DNA of 64,000 nt from Mycobacterium sp. GA-1199 (lineage in GTDB: Bacteria > Actinomycetota > Actinomycetes > Mycobacteriales > Mycobacteriaceae), in the NCBI RefSeq assembly GCF_001500045.1, contig NZ_LQIX01000053.1:186001-250000 (forward strand), read 5' to 3'. Made by a program: the position numbers and the translations under genes. The notes beneath the pieces are model-generated. The model did no database searches. It was not told the origin of the DNA and saw only the letters and a program-made list of their open reading frames with translations. This document shows, one piece after another, positions 15,398 through 24,748 of the stretch. Position 1 is the stretch's first letter, and each line of letters begins with the position of its first letter.

Positions 15398-17143
15398 TCA
15401 GGTCAGCGGTGCAGACCACCTCAGGATGGTTCCGCCGCCCGGGGCGCCCTCGACGATGAACCGCCCACCAACCTCCTCGGCGCGGGCGCGCAGGTTGGCC
15501 AACCCGCTGGGCGTCACGTCGGCGGCGATACCACAACCGTTGTCGACGACCTCGATACGCAGATCGTCTGCGACGGTCACGCCGATCTGCAACGCGGTGG
15601 CGTCCGCGTGACGCACGGCGTTGCTGACCGCCTCGCGCACCACCGCTTCCGCGTGCTCGGCGAGTTTGTCGTTGACGACCGACAGCGGACCCGAGAATTT
15701 CGTCGTGGTGCGCATGTTCGGGTCGGCGAACTGATCGATCGCCTCGTCGAGCCGCTGTCGGAGGGTGACGCCCGGTCGCGAGTTGTGCAGGTCGAAGATC
15801 GCGGTCCGGATCTCTTGGATGACTTCCTGAAGGTCGTCGACGCAGCCGGTGAGCCGCTCTTGCACCTCCGGGGTGCGCGCCCGCGGGATCGTCCCCTGCA
15901 ACGCCAACCCGACGGCGAACAGTCGCTGGATGACATGGTCGTGTAGATCGCGGGCAATGCGGTCCCGGTCGGTCAGTATGTCGAGTTCTCGCATCTGCCG
16001 TTGCGCGCTCGCCGACTGCCATGCCAACGCCGCCTGATCGGCGAACGCGGCCATCATGTCCATGTTCTCGTCGCTGAAGGGCGGCGCCCCGACCGGCCGG
16101 AGTGCAACCAGAACGCCCGCGACGTCATCGACTGCGCGCAGCGGTAACAGGAGCGCGGGGCCCGTTCCGCCTTCACCGGCACCCAGGCCCAGACCGTCGA
16201 ACCGCATCGGCGTGCGCCCAGTGAACGCCTCGCCAATGGGGCTGCCTACGACAGGAACCGACTCCACATCCAGGGCGGTCTCCCCCGCGGCTGCAGCGAC
16301 GACGAGCTCGGTCGCTTCCATCGGCGGCAAATCGCTGTCCTCCGGAACGAACACCGCGGTCAGAGTGGCTCCGCTGAGCTGACGTGATTTCTCGGCGACC
16401 AACCTGAACACCCTTGCCGGATCGGCGCCCGACAGCAGTTCGGTGCCGATGTCGCGGGTGGCCTCGATCCACGACTGCCGGTCCTTGGCCTGCTGATAGA
16501 GCCGGGCGTTCTCGATGGCGATCCCGGCGGCCGCCGCGAGCGCCTGGACGAGGACCTCGTCGTCCTCGCTGAACGGCTGGCCACCCGCTTTCTCGGTCAG
16601 GTAGAGGTTGCCGAAGACCTCGTCGCGGATTCGGATCGGCACGCCGAGGAAGGTGACCATCGGGGGATGGTTCGGCGGAAATCCAACGGACACGGCATGG
16701 TGCGCGATGTTGTCGAGCCGAATCGTCTTCGGGTCGTCGAGAAGGAGCCCGAGTACGCCGCGCCCCTCCGGCAGGTGGCCGATCGCCGCCCGCGTTTCGT
16801 CATCGATGCCCTCGTAGACGAACTCGACGAGGTCGTGGCCACGCCCGCGCACACCCAGCGCCCCATAACGGGCGTCGACCAGCTCGATTGCGGTGTGAAC
16901 GATCGTCTTGAGCGTCTGGTCGAGTTCCAGCCCGGACGTCACGACGAGCATGGCGTCAAGTAACCCGTCGAGGCGATCGCGTCCTTCGACGATCTCCTCG
17001 ACGCGGTCCTGGACTTCCGAGAGCAACTCGCGAAGTCGCAACTGGGACAAGGTGTCCCGGAGTGGACGCTCGCCGGCGTCGCTCCCGGACCGGTCTCTGT
17101 CGGTCACCGCTCTGCCGTTCCGCTCCTGTTCGACGATCACCAT
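15398..17143 (-). CDS. devS: DevS/DosT-type haem sensor histidine kinase (orphan)
   Basis: A 581-residue cytosolic kinase closely resembling M. tuberculosis DevS/DosT (578 residues). Two GAF domains (about 62-215 and 230-378) are followed by a HisKA_3 dimerisation domain and an HATPase. The GAF-A haem-ligand region LDNIAHHAVSVGF keeps the His aligned with DevS His149, here also residue 149. The phosphoacceptor is in ARDLHDHVIQRLF (His401). N and G boxes are present (EAVSNAVRHA, NGCGIA). Such kinases sense NO, CO and low oxygen and phosphorylate DevR. No devR gene is adjacent, so this is an orphan. A DosR-like box lies about 80 bases upstream. Confidence 0.93.
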   Translation of the reverse strand: MVIVEQERNGRAVTDRDRSGSDAGERPLRDTLSQLRLRELLSEVQDRVEEIVEGRDRLDGLLDAMLVVTSGLELDQTLKTIVHTAIELVDARYGALGVRGRGHDLVEFVYEGIDDETRAAIGHLPEGRGVLGLLLDDPKTIRLDNIAHHAVSVGFPPNHPPMVTFLGVPIRIRDEVFGNLYLTEKAGGQPFSEDDEVLVQALAAAAGIAIENARLYQQAKDRQSWIEATRDIGTELLSGADPARVFRLVAEKSRQLSGATLTAVFVPEDSDLPPMEATELVVAAAAGETALDVESVPVVGSPIGEAFTGRTPMRFDGLGLGAGEGGTGPALLLPLRAVDDVAGVLVALRPVGAPPFSDENMDMMAAFADQAALAWQSASAQRQMRELDILTDRDRIARDLHDHVIQRLFAVGLALQGTIPRARTPEVQERLTGCVDDLQEVIQEIRTAIFDLHNSRPGVTLRQRLDEAIDQFADPNMRTTTKFSGPLSVVNDKLAEHAEAVVREAVSNAVRHADATALQIGVTVADDLRIEVVDNGCGIAADVTPSGLANLRARAEEVGGRFIVEGAPGGGTILRWSAPLT

Positions 17144-17224
17144 CCCGCAGGGGCCGATGCTACGCGTCCGGCGTGGGTCGCACGCAAACTTGGTGGTGAA
17201 GCTTCAAGCTGCGTAGCGGTCGGC

Positions 17225-17244
17225 GAAGAGACGAAAGTCCCCGC
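17225..17244 (-). promoter_or_regulatory. putative DosR box upstream of the devS-like kinase
   Basis: On the minus strand this reads GCGGGGACTTTCGTCTCTTC. It matches the DosR consensus TTSGGGACTWWAGTCCCSAA at 13 of 20 positions, with a perfect SGGGACTWW left half. It lies about 82-101 bases upstream of the kinase ATG. Sister sequences precede other genes of the island. Confidence 0.55.
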
Positions 17245-17429
17245 CTAAACCGTCCAAACTCGGCGACGCGCTACTCCTGAAGCGGGCACCTGCCGGAGCC
17301 GGCGCATCACCTTGGCGGGTTTCACCACCGTCGCGGACTACAGCCGGCTTCGCCTCGGCTACCCCGGCGCGCGAATGTTCACTGACGCCAGGGGCATTCA
17401 TCGCGCGGCGATGGGCAACACCCCGATAT

Positions 17430-18488
17430 TCAGTCGTGAACCGCTTCGATCTCACCACTGATCTGGAGGGGGTCGGGAACCACCTCGAAGTACCGCTCGA
17501 CGTCGCCGCGGGTGCATGCCGCCGTTCCGGGCATCAGCAGCTTGGCGGTCGCGGCGGCGATGCCGAACCGCACCGACTTCACGAGCGGCCAGGCACGGGT
17601 CAGCCCCACCGTCATACCGGCAACCATCGCGTCCCCCGCCCCCACGCTGCTGATCGCCTGAACGGACAGGGCTGGAAACCTGTAACTGGCATGAGGCGTC
17701 GCCAACAGCGCTCCCTCCGAGCCCAGCGAAACCACGACCGCCTGTGTGACTCCGCGCTCGATGAGGCCCTGAGCGGCCGCCAGCTGCTCGGATTCGGTCT
17801 CGAGCGGAAGGCCTACGCATTCACGGAGTTCACGCACGCTGGGCTTCATCACGAACACCCCCGACTTCACGTGACGCAGCCCCCCGCCCCACGTGTCGAG
17901 GATCAGCAAGAGACCGAGTTCTCGGCAGAGGTCTGCGACCCGCTCGAAGAAGTCGGCAGGCACACCAGGCGGGAGACTGCCGCTGGCCACGACGAATTCC
18001 GCCGAGGCCGCAGCCGATGCCAACTCCTCCAGGCACCGATCCTGCTCGGCGGTGTCGAGCCGCGGGCCGGGAAACACGAACCGGAACTGGTTTCCGGTAC
18101 TGCGTTCGTTGACCGTGAAGCTCTCCCGCGTCGCATTCGTGATCGCGACACGGCGCGACGGCACACCGGCCTGGTCGACGAGGTCTGAAACCAATGCACC
18201 CGTCGGTCCTCCCGCGGGATAGACCGCCGTCACCGACTCGCCGAGCGCCCGGACAAATCGCGCCACGTTGACACCACCGCCGCCCGGGTCGTACCGGGCT
18301 CCTTCACACCGGACCTTGTCCGTGTGGCGCACGATGTCGGCATCGATGGTCACGTCCAGCGCAGGGTTCATCGCCAGGGTGACGATCATCGGCTTGGCAT
18401 CAGCAGAGAATTCGGGCGCCACTCGGTGCTCCGTCGGCTCGAAATCGGGCGGTGATGCAACCGCATGGGGCTCTTCGGGGAACACCAT
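17430..18488 (-). CDS. pfkB: PfkB-type phosphofructokinase (Rv2029c-like, DosR regulon)
   Basis: A 352-residue PfkB/1-phosphofructokinase-type kinase, similar throughout to M. tuberculosis Rv2029c, a DosR-induced protein. Characteristic segments are LAMNPALDVT, the substrate-loop RYDPGGGGVNVAR, VASGSLPPGVPADF, VVVSLGSEGAL and the catalytic SSVGAGDAMVAG, with Asp in GAGD as base. It should phosphorylate fructose-6-phosphate or a related sugar phosphate. The ATG at 18488 shares one base with the otsB1 stop; GTG 18491 is an alternative. It is therefore the second gene of an otsB1-pfkB operon under the DosR boxes at 22329-22371. Confidence 0.9.
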   Translation of the reverse strand: MVFPEEPHAVASPPDFEPTEHRVAPEFSADAKPMIVTLAMNPALDVTIDADIVRHTDKVRCEGARYDPGGGGVNVARFVRALGESVTAVYPAGGPTGALVSDLVDQAGVPSRRVAITNATRESFTVNERSTGNQFRFVFPGPRLDTAEQDRCLEELASAAASAEFVVASGSLPPGVPADFFERVADLCRELGLLLILDTWGGGLRHVKSGVFVMKPSVRELRECVGLPLETESEQLAAAQGLIERGVTQAVVVSLGSEGALLATPHASYRFPALSVQAISSVGAGDAMVAGMTVGLTRAWPLVKSVRFGIAAATAKLLMPGTAACTRGDVERYFEVVPDPLQISGEIEAVHD

Positions 18489-21400
18489 CACCGCACCCGC
18501 AAACCGCGCACGCTGGATGAAGACGCCGTGCCCGCCGCTGACGGTTGCTCGTCGAATTCGACGGTGCCGCCGGCATGCAGGATGTGCGTCTCACCACGGC
18601 ATTCCACCAGCACGGGTGCGGCGTCGCCGGGCTCGGCGCTCAGCGTGGCGCTTCGTCCGAAGACCCCCAGTCGCAGCCGGTGCCCCCGATAGCGGAAGGT
18701 GAACTCCAGGTGTCCAAGCGATTTCGGCCACGACGGCCCGAGCGTGATGCGGTCGCGCCGGATCTCCAGCCCGGTGAAGCACCGCTGGAGGAGGTCGATG
18801 CTTCCCGCCATCGCGGCCAGGTGGATGCCCTCCGCCGTTGTCCCGCGCTGGATGTCGACAATGTCGGAAGCCAGCACATGCCCGAAGAACTGCATCGCCT
18901 GATGCCGGTTCCCCCGAGCCAATACCCACGCGTGCACGACGGCGCTCAACGTCGAGCCGTGCGAGGTCCGCACCCGGTAGTACTCGATGGTTCTCGGGAT
19001 CTGCTCAGGAGTGAAGCGATATCCGAGCCGGTCGAAGAGCTCGTAAAGTTCGTCGGCGGACAGCAGATAAAAGAGCATCAGGGCATCGGCCTGTTTGCAT
19101 GCCCGATAGTTGTTGACGCTGTCGTTCTCGGCCTCGAGGATGCGGTCGAGCCGCTGCATGTTGTCGTACCGGTTGCGGTAACCCTCCCAGTCGAGTTCCT
19201 TGAGCTTTTCGTAGCCTTCGAATTGACTGATCACGCCGTCGTGGAAGGGCACGAACATCCGCCGGCTGACATCCTCCCAGAGCGCGAGATCCGCGTCGCT
19301 GATTCCGAGCGTTTCCAGCAATGCAAGCCGGTAATACAGCGGGATCCGTTCGAGGGCTTCCAGAGCCCTCATGATCACCCAGACCGCCATGACGTTGGTA
19401 TAGGCGTTGTTGTCGATCCCATCGTATTCCCTTCCGGGGTAACCGGAATGGAATTCGTCGGGTCCGATGACCCCGCAGATCACATAGCGTTGCCTGGTCG
19501 AGTCGTATTCGGCCAGGCTGACCCAGAACCTCGCGATATCGGCGAGCATCTCGGCGCCGTAGTCGATCAGGAATCCGATGTCGCCGGTGACCTCGTAGTG
19601 CTGCCACACGTTGTAGGCGATGGCAAGCCCGATGTGGTGAGCGCGAGCGCTCGCATCCGGGTTCCACCGGCCGGATCGGGGATTGAGGTGCAGCCGTTGA
19701 CTTTCCTCACGCCCGTCGCTTCCGGACTGCCACGGATACATGGCACCGGCATGACCCGCCTCGGCGGCGGCCAGGCGAGCCTCGGGCAGGCGACGGTAGC
19801 GGTACATCAACAGTGATCGGGTGACCTTGGGCAGTCGCATGTTCGTCACCGGGAAGACGAACAGCTCGTCCCAGAACACGTGTCCCCGGTACGCCTCACC
19901 GTGGAGTCCACGAGCCGGGACGCCGACGTCCAGGTCGGCGGTATGGGGAGACAGTGTCTGCATCAGGTGGAGTTGGTGCAAGCGCACGATGCGACGCAGG
20001 TCCGCATCCGCACCCATCTCGATGTTGAATCGCTCCCACAGGTGCGCCCATGCCAGTCGGTGTCCGCGTTCGAGTTCGGCGTACCCACCGATCCGGCGCA
20101 GTTCACGTTCGGCAGCCGAAACCGGACCGGAGATCCCGTGGTCACGGCTCGTGTAAAGAGTCACCACCTCTTCGAGCGTGACCGCTTGTCCCGCCCTGAC
20201 ATCGAGGGCGATTTCACGTCCCACCTGCATTGGATCGTCGACAAGGCGGCGGGCGGATTCGAGTCCGGCACTCTCGCCGCGCACCGTGCTGCGCTTCGCG
20301 ATGGCGACTTCGATGTTCGATTCGACGGTCCGCACCGCCAACAACACTGAGTCCTCGGATATCTCGCGCGCTTGGACGACGTTGACGTGACGCGATGAGA
20401 GTTCGCGGTAGCGCTCGACTCCATGGTTCCGGATGTCGCCGTCGATCAGGGTGCGAAACTCGAGCCGTCCGGACCAGTTGTCGGCCTGCACGGTCGTCTG
20501 GATGGCGGCGGCGTGGGGGAGGTGCATCGCCACGAATCGGCTCTGCGACACCCGGGTGGTCCGCCCGGTCCGGTCGGTGAACGTGAAGTCACGCCACAGC
20601 GTTGCCCCGCGCAGGTCGATCGTGACCAGATACGAAGAGACGTCCACCTCGTCGATGTCCAACCACGGTCCGTCGTCGATGCGGAAGGTCACCGGCAGCC
20701 AGTTCGGCAGGTTCACCAGGCTCTCGTTGTCGATCACCGATCCCGCCACCTCGTCGGTCAGGCGGTTGTAGACACCCGCGACGTACAGCCCCGGGTAGTG
20801 GAACTCCCCCGCAGCGCATTCTGGTGCCGCGCCCCGTACGGCCATGTAGCCGTTGCCCATGGTGCACAGCGCTTCTCGCAGCTTCTCGTCGGCTGGTTCG
20901 TAGCCGCCGAACGTCAACTTCCACGGATCATTCGGCGTATCGCGCTCGGCGGCCAACTGGTCGGTGAGCCGGCCGAGAAACCGACACACATGCTCGGGCC
21001 CCTCCAGGGTGAATCGCGCCGCCGATCGCCTGTCCCCCGACTCGTCGCTGCGGACCACAACGCCGATACCCTTGTGGCGCACCGCGTCGAACGCATCTTC
21101 GTCGGTCAGGTCGTCGCCGATGTAGATGGGTAACAGCGGCCGCGACCCATCGACCTGATCGAGGATCCATTCCAGCGTCTTACCCTTGCCCCAGCCGACG
21201 TCGGGCCGAAGTTCGATGACCTTGCGTCCGCCGCCGATTCGGAACTTGTGGTTTTGGCCCACCGTTCGTACCGCGGCGATCACCGGATCGACCAGTTCGG
21301 GGTTGACGTTGCGGTAGTGCACGGCCACCGAAAACCGCTTGTTCTCGATCACGAGCCCATCGACCCCGGCCAACCGCTCGCGCAGATCTGCCGTCGCAGT

Positions 21401-22246
21401 GGCAAGGTCCTGAATCGCTTGTACCCCAGCCTCATTCTGATGATGCGAGCCGTCGGGAGCCACCAGCTCGAATCCGTGACTGCCGGCGTACCAGAGCCCG
21501 GGCACGCCGATCCGCGACCGGATGTCGTCCAGGCTTCGGCCGCTGATCACCGCAACCGGGCAGCGGGCGGCCAGGGACGCCAACATCTCGTCCGCTCCGG
21601 CGATCAGGGTCGCCGCATCGGGATCGTTGACGATTTCGGAGATGGTTCCGTCGAAGTCCAGCAGTACCGCTGGTTGGCGGGTGTCTGCCAAAGGTGCGAT
21701 CTGGCTGTACGACAGCAGTGCGTCGGCCGTGGCAGATAGGCGTTGGAAGCCGTCGCGGACCGTCACCTCGACGAGATCGCCGACCACCACATCGGCACCG
21801 GCCCGAAGCAGCGCTGCACCGTCTCGGGCGGGGTCCACCCCGACGACCAGCCCGAATCCGCCGTCGCGTCCCGCCGTCACCCCCGCTACGTCGTCGTCGA
21901 CGACGACGCAGCGCGCGGGAGCTACCCCGAGGCTTCGCGCCACGTGGTGTAGGACGTCAAGGTGTCGGCCCTCCGAATCCGCCATGTCGGGGACCGACGA
22001 ACGATCGATGCACATCGCGAACAGGTCGGGGCCGTCTGCCGCCCGGACGACTGCGCTGCAATCGGTGTCCGATGAGACGACCGCGGTCTCGATATCGGCG
22101 GCCCTGAGTTGGCGCACCAAATTGACGGTGGACTCTGCCACGGGCACCCGGTCGGCCGATGTTTCGGCGGTATCGGCCACAACGCCGTCAAGGCCGAAGA
22201 TCACCGCATCGTGATACCGCGGGTCAACGAACACCGGAAGCTTCAT
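18488..22246 (-). CDS. otsB1: OtsB1-like trehalose-phosphatase / GH65 glycoside phosphorylase fusion (Rv2006-like)
   Basis: A 1252-residue three-domain protein. Residues about 10-185 are a HAD (beta-phosphoglucomutase-like) domain whose catalytic motif reads FGLDGV instead of FDLDGV, so the nucleophilic Asp is lost (Gly18) and it is probably inactive. Residues about 190-430 are a trehalose-phosphatase HAD domain with an intact DFDGT (Asp197, Asp199), SGRSLDDI and IGDDLTDEDAF. Residues about 445-1240 are a GH65 trehalose/maltose phosphorylase- or hydrolase-type barrel, with general acid Glu931 in GPDEFH. M. tuberculosis OtsB1 (Rv2006) has the same plan and is in the DosR regulon. A strong GAGGAGG precedes the ATG. 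Net direction of trehalose metabolism is not established. Confidence 0.92.
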   Translation of the reverse strand: MKLPVFVDPRYHDAVIFGLDGVVADTAETSADRVPVAESTVNLVRQLRAADIETAVVSSDTDCSAVVRAADGPDLFAMCIDRSSVPDMADSEGRHLDVLHHVARSLGVAPARCVVVDDDVAGVTAGRDGGFGLVVGVDPARDGAALLRAGADVVVGDLVEVTVRDGFQRLSATADALLSYSQIAPLADTRQPAVLLDFDGTISEIVNDPDAATLIAGADEMLASLAARCPVAVISGRSLDDIRSRIGVPGLWYAGSHGFELVAPDGSHHQNEAGVQAIQDLATATADLRERLAGVDGLVIENKRFSVAVHYRNVNPELVDPVIAAVRTVGQNHKFRIGGGRKVIELRPDVGWGKGKTLEWILDQVDGSRPLLPIYIGDDLTDEDAFDAVRHKGIGVVVRSDESGDRRSAARFTLEGPEHVCRFLGRLTDQLAAERDTPNDPWKLTFGGYEPADEKLREALCTMGNGYMAVRGAAPECAAGEFHYPGLYVAGVYNRLTDEVAGSVIDNESLVNLPNWLPVTFRIDDGPWLDIDEVDVSSYLVTIDLRGATLWRDFTFTDRTGRTTRVSQSRFVAMHLPHAAAIQTTVQADNWSGRLEFRTLIDGDIRNHGVERYRELSSRHVNVVQAREISEDSVLLAVRTVESNIEVAIAKRSTVRGESAGLESARRLVDDPMQVGREIALDVRAGQAVTLEEVVTLYTSRDHGISGPVSAAERELRRIGGYAELERGHRLAWAHLWERFNIEMGADADLRRIVRLHQLHLMQTLSPHTADLDVGVPARGLHGEAYRGHVFWDELFVFPVTNMRLPKVTRSLLMYRYRRLPEARLAAAEAGHAGAMYPWQSGSDGREESQRLHLNPRSGRWNPDASARAHHIGLAIAYNVWQHYEVTGDIGFLIDYGAEMLADIARFWVSLAEYDSTRQRYVICGVIGPDEFHSGYPGREYDGIDNNAYTNVMAVWVIMRALEALERIPLYYRLALLETLGISDADLALWEDVSRRMFVPFHDGVISQFEGYEKLKELDWEGYRNRYDNMQRLDRILEAENDSVNNYRACKQADALMLFYLLSADELYELFDRLGYRFTPEQIPRTIEYYRVRTSHGSTLSAVVHAWVLARGNRHQAMQFFGHVLASDIVDIQRGTTAEGIHLAAMAGSIDLLQRCFTGLEIRRDRITLGPSWPKSLGHLEFTFRYRGHRLRLGVFGRSATLSAEPGDAAPVLVECRGETHILHAGGTVEFDEQPSAAGTASSSSVRGLRVR

Positions 22247-22328
22247 CGCTCCTCCTCATGAGATTCGGCTCTGATGTCATCGTTTCGGCGTTGCGCGGGG
22301 AAGGGTCCGAAGTCACATCATGGACCGG

Positions 22329-22348
22329 TTGGGGACTTAGGCCCTTCC
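22329..22348 (+). promoter_or_regulatory. DosR (DevR) box 1, otsB1-pps promoter region
   Basis: TTGGGGACTTAGGCCCTTCC matches the DosR consensus at 13 of 20 positions, and the first 11 bases are a perfect match. It lies between the divergent otsB1 (start 22246) and pps (start about 22427) genes and is paired with a second box 23 bases further on, the helical spacing usual for tandem DosR sites. Confidence 0.75.
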
Positions 22349-22351
22349 GCG

Positions 22352-22371
22352 GTCGGGACGTTGGTCCTCAA
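22352..22371 (+). promoter_or_regulatory. DosR (DevR) box 2, otsB1-pps promoter region
   Basis: GTCGGGACGTTGGTCCTCAA matches TTSGGGACTWWAGTCCCSAA at 16 of 20 positions, the best match in the window. It lies 56 bases before the pps ATG and in phase with box 1 (23-base centre spacing). Together they should drive hypoxia/NO induction of pps, otsB1 and pfkB. Confidence 0.8.
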
Positions 22372-22426
22372 CCTCGTGGCCCTCGGACGGTACGTCGAAC
22401 ACGGACTCCGGAGCAGGATGAGACCT

Positions 22427-24712
22427 ATGGACGTTCGAGACGATCTCACCTTCATCCGCGATATCTCCGAGCTGACGATCGCCGACGCCGAAGAGGCCGG
22501 AGGCAAGGGTGCCAACATGGGCGAGCTGGTCGCCGCCAACCTGCCCGTTCCACCCGGATTCGTTCTGCTGCGGGACTGTTACCGCCAGTCCATGAGGTCC
22601 GGCGGGGTCGAAACCGAGCTGAACGGGTTGCATCGAGAGGCGCTTGACACCGTCGCCGACACCGCGAGGCTCACCGAGTTGTCCGAGCGCATGCAGGGCC
22701 TGGTGCGCAAGGCCGGTGCCGACGACGAGGTGCGAGGGCTGATCCTGTCCGCGTACCACGACTTGGGTCCGGGCGCGGTGGTCGCGGTGCGATCCTCTGC
22801 CACCGGCGAGGACGGCGCGGACGCCTCGTTCGCGGGCATGAACGCGACCATCACCAACGTCGCCGGGGAGGAGGCGCTGGTCGAGGCGGTGGTGCAGTGC
22901 TGGATGTCGCTGTTCAGCCCGCGCGTCATCACCTACCGCGCCAGCCGTGGCTTCACCAGTGACCCGGCGATGGCGGTCGTCATACAGGAGATGGTTCATT
23001 CGGAAAAAGCCGGAGTCGCGTTCACCGCTGATCCCAGCAACGGCGCCCAGGACCGAGTTGTCATCGAGGGCGCGTTCGGTCTCGGCGAGGTCGTGGTTTC
23101 CGGAGAGGTCGAGCCCGACACCTACATCGTCTCCAAGGAGACGCTGCAACCCCTCGATGTCCGGCTCGGCCATAAAGCGTTCAAGATCGTGCGGGGCGAC
23201 GACGGGCACGATGCCGTCGTCGACCTCGACGAATCACAGGCCGATTCGCGCGTACTGACCGACGGAGAATTGCGCTCGATAGCCGAACTGGCCATCGCGA
23301 CAGAGCGACACAATGGTTGCCCCCAAGACACCGAGTGGGCGATCGCGGGGGGTAAGACATATCTGGTTCAGGCACGGCCGATCACCACGCTGGGCCACAC
23401 CACTCCCGCCGCCGCGGAAAAGCACCTGGTGCTGGCCCGTGGCCTGGCCGCGGCGCCCGGGATCGCCTCGGGGAAGGTGCGGGTGCTGGAGTCACCCGAG
23501 GAGGGCGCCCAGCTGCAGGAGGGCGAGATCCTCGTCGCGCAGATGACCAACCCCGACTGGTTGCCCACCATCCGCCGAGCGGCGGCGCTGGTGACCAACA
23601 CCGGCGGTATGACATGCCACGCCGCAATCGTGGCTCGCGAATTGAGTGTGCCGTGCGTCGTCGGAACCCGGACCGCGACCAGAGACCTTCACGACGGTAC
23701 GACGGTCACAGTCGATGGGGCCCGCGGCGAGGTGGTGTCCGGCCGGGTGCGGCCTTCGTCGACGACATCGGCGAGCGAGCGGAGCGCCCCCAGCCGACCG
23801 CAGACCGAGGCCACCGGCACCAAGGTCTATGTCAACCTGGCCATGCCCGAGGCCGCTGAAACCGTTGCCGCACAACCGGTTGACGGCGTGGGGCTGTTGC
23901 GTGCCGAGTTCATGCTGACCGAGGCGCTGGCCGGCCGTCATCCCCGTGACCTCATCGCCCACGGGGAGCAGGCCACGCTTGTGGACAAGTTGGGGGCGTC
24001 TGTCGGGCGAATCGCCGCAGCGTTCGCCCCTAGGCCGGTCATCTATCGGGCGACTGACTTCCGCACCAACGAATTCCGCGGCTTGAAGGGCGGCGAGACC
24101 TACGAGCCGATCGAACACAACCCGATGATCGGCTATCGCGGCTGCTACCGATATGTGAACGAGCCGGACCTGTTCGCGCTGGAACTGGAGGCGCTGGCGC
24201 GGGTGCGGGAGCGGTCGCCCAATGTCGGGCTGATGATCCCGTTCGTCCGCACCAAATGGGAACTCGAGGCTTGCCTCGAGCTCGTCGACGCGAGTCCGCT
24301 CGGCCGGCAGCGGGGTTTGCACCGCTGGGTGATGGCCGAGGTGCCTTCGGTCGTGCACTGGCTTCCCGAATACATCGGGATGGGCATCGACGGAGTGTCG
24401 ATCGGAAGCAACGATCTGACTCAGCTGATGCTCGGAGTCGACCGTGATTCCGATGTGTGCGCTGAGTTGTTCGACGAATCCGACCCCGCCGTGCTCGATG
24501 CCATCGGCCAGATCATCGGCACGGCAAGGAAATACGGCATCACCTCGTCACTGTGCGGTCAGGCGCCGTCCACGAACCCGGCATTCGCCGAATACCTGGT
24601 GCGGATGGGCATCACGTCGGTATCGGTCAACCCCGATGCCGCTGATGCCACCCGGCGGGTCATCGCCGCAGCCGAGCGGCGGCTGCTACTCGAAGCCGCA
24701 CGGTTGAGGTGA
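22427..24712 (+). CDS. phosphoenolpyruvate synthase-like protein (PEP-utilising enzyme)
   Basis: A 761-residue PEP synthase/PPDK-family enzyme, which interconverts pyruvate and PEP using ATP. The N-terminal ATP-grasp part begins with GGKGANMGEL (25-34). The swivelling phosphohistidine domain has GGMTCHAAIVARE with catalytic His398. The C-terminal barrel has GSNDLTQLMLGVDRDS and the catalytic Cys710 in SSLCGQAP. All key residues are intact. ATG 22427 is chosen (AGGA 8 bases upstream); ATG 22418 is an alternative, and the in-frame GTG/ATG starts upstream would cover the DosR boxes. It is transcribed divergently from otsB1. PEP production from pyruvate would suit non-growing, gluconeogenic cells. 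Confidence 0.88.
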   Translation: MDVRDDLTFIRDISELTIADAEEAGGKGANMGELVAANLPVPPGFVLLRDCYRQSMRSGGVETELNGLHREALDTVADTARLTELSERMQGLVRKAGADDEVRGLILSAYHDLGPGAVVAVRSSATGEDGADASFAGMNATITNVAGEEALVEAVVQCWMSLFSPRVITYRASRGFTSDPAMAVVIQEMVHSEKAGVAFTADPSNGAQDRVVIEGAFGLGEVVVSGEVEPDTYIVSKETLQPLDVRLGHKAFKIVRGDDGHDAVVDLDESQADSRVLTDGELRSIAELAIATERHNGCPQDTEWAIAGGKTYLVQARPITTLGHTTPAAAEKHLVLARGLAAAPGIASGKVRVLESPEEGAQLQEGEILVAQMTNPDWLPTIRRAAALVTNTGGMTCHAAIVARELSVPCVVGTRTATRDLHDGTTVTVDGARGEVVSGRVRPSSTTSASERSAPSRPQTEATGTKVYVNLAMPEAAETVAAQPVDGVGLLRAEFMLTEALAGRHPRDLIAHGEQATLVDKLGASVGRIAAAFAPRPVIYRATDFRTNEFRGLKGGETYEPIEHNPMIGYRGCYRYVNEPDLFALELEALARVRERSPNVGLMIPFVRTKWELEACLELVDASPLGRQRGLHRWVMAEVPSVVHWLPEYIGMGIDGVSIGSNDLTQLMLGVDRDSDVCAELFDESDPAVLDAIGQIIGTARKYGITSSLCGQAPSTNPAFAEYLVRMGITSVSVNPDAADATRRVIAAAERRLLLEAARLR

Positions 24713-24748
24713 GGCGGGCATGGATCCAGCCGACGCCAAGGCCATGAG

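Noticed and set aside
17204..17458. 84-codon minus-strand open frame between the devS-like gene and pfkB
   Set aside because: It covers the DosR-like box, overlaps the end of pfkB, has no ribosome-binding site and no recognisable features. I treat the gap as a promoter region.
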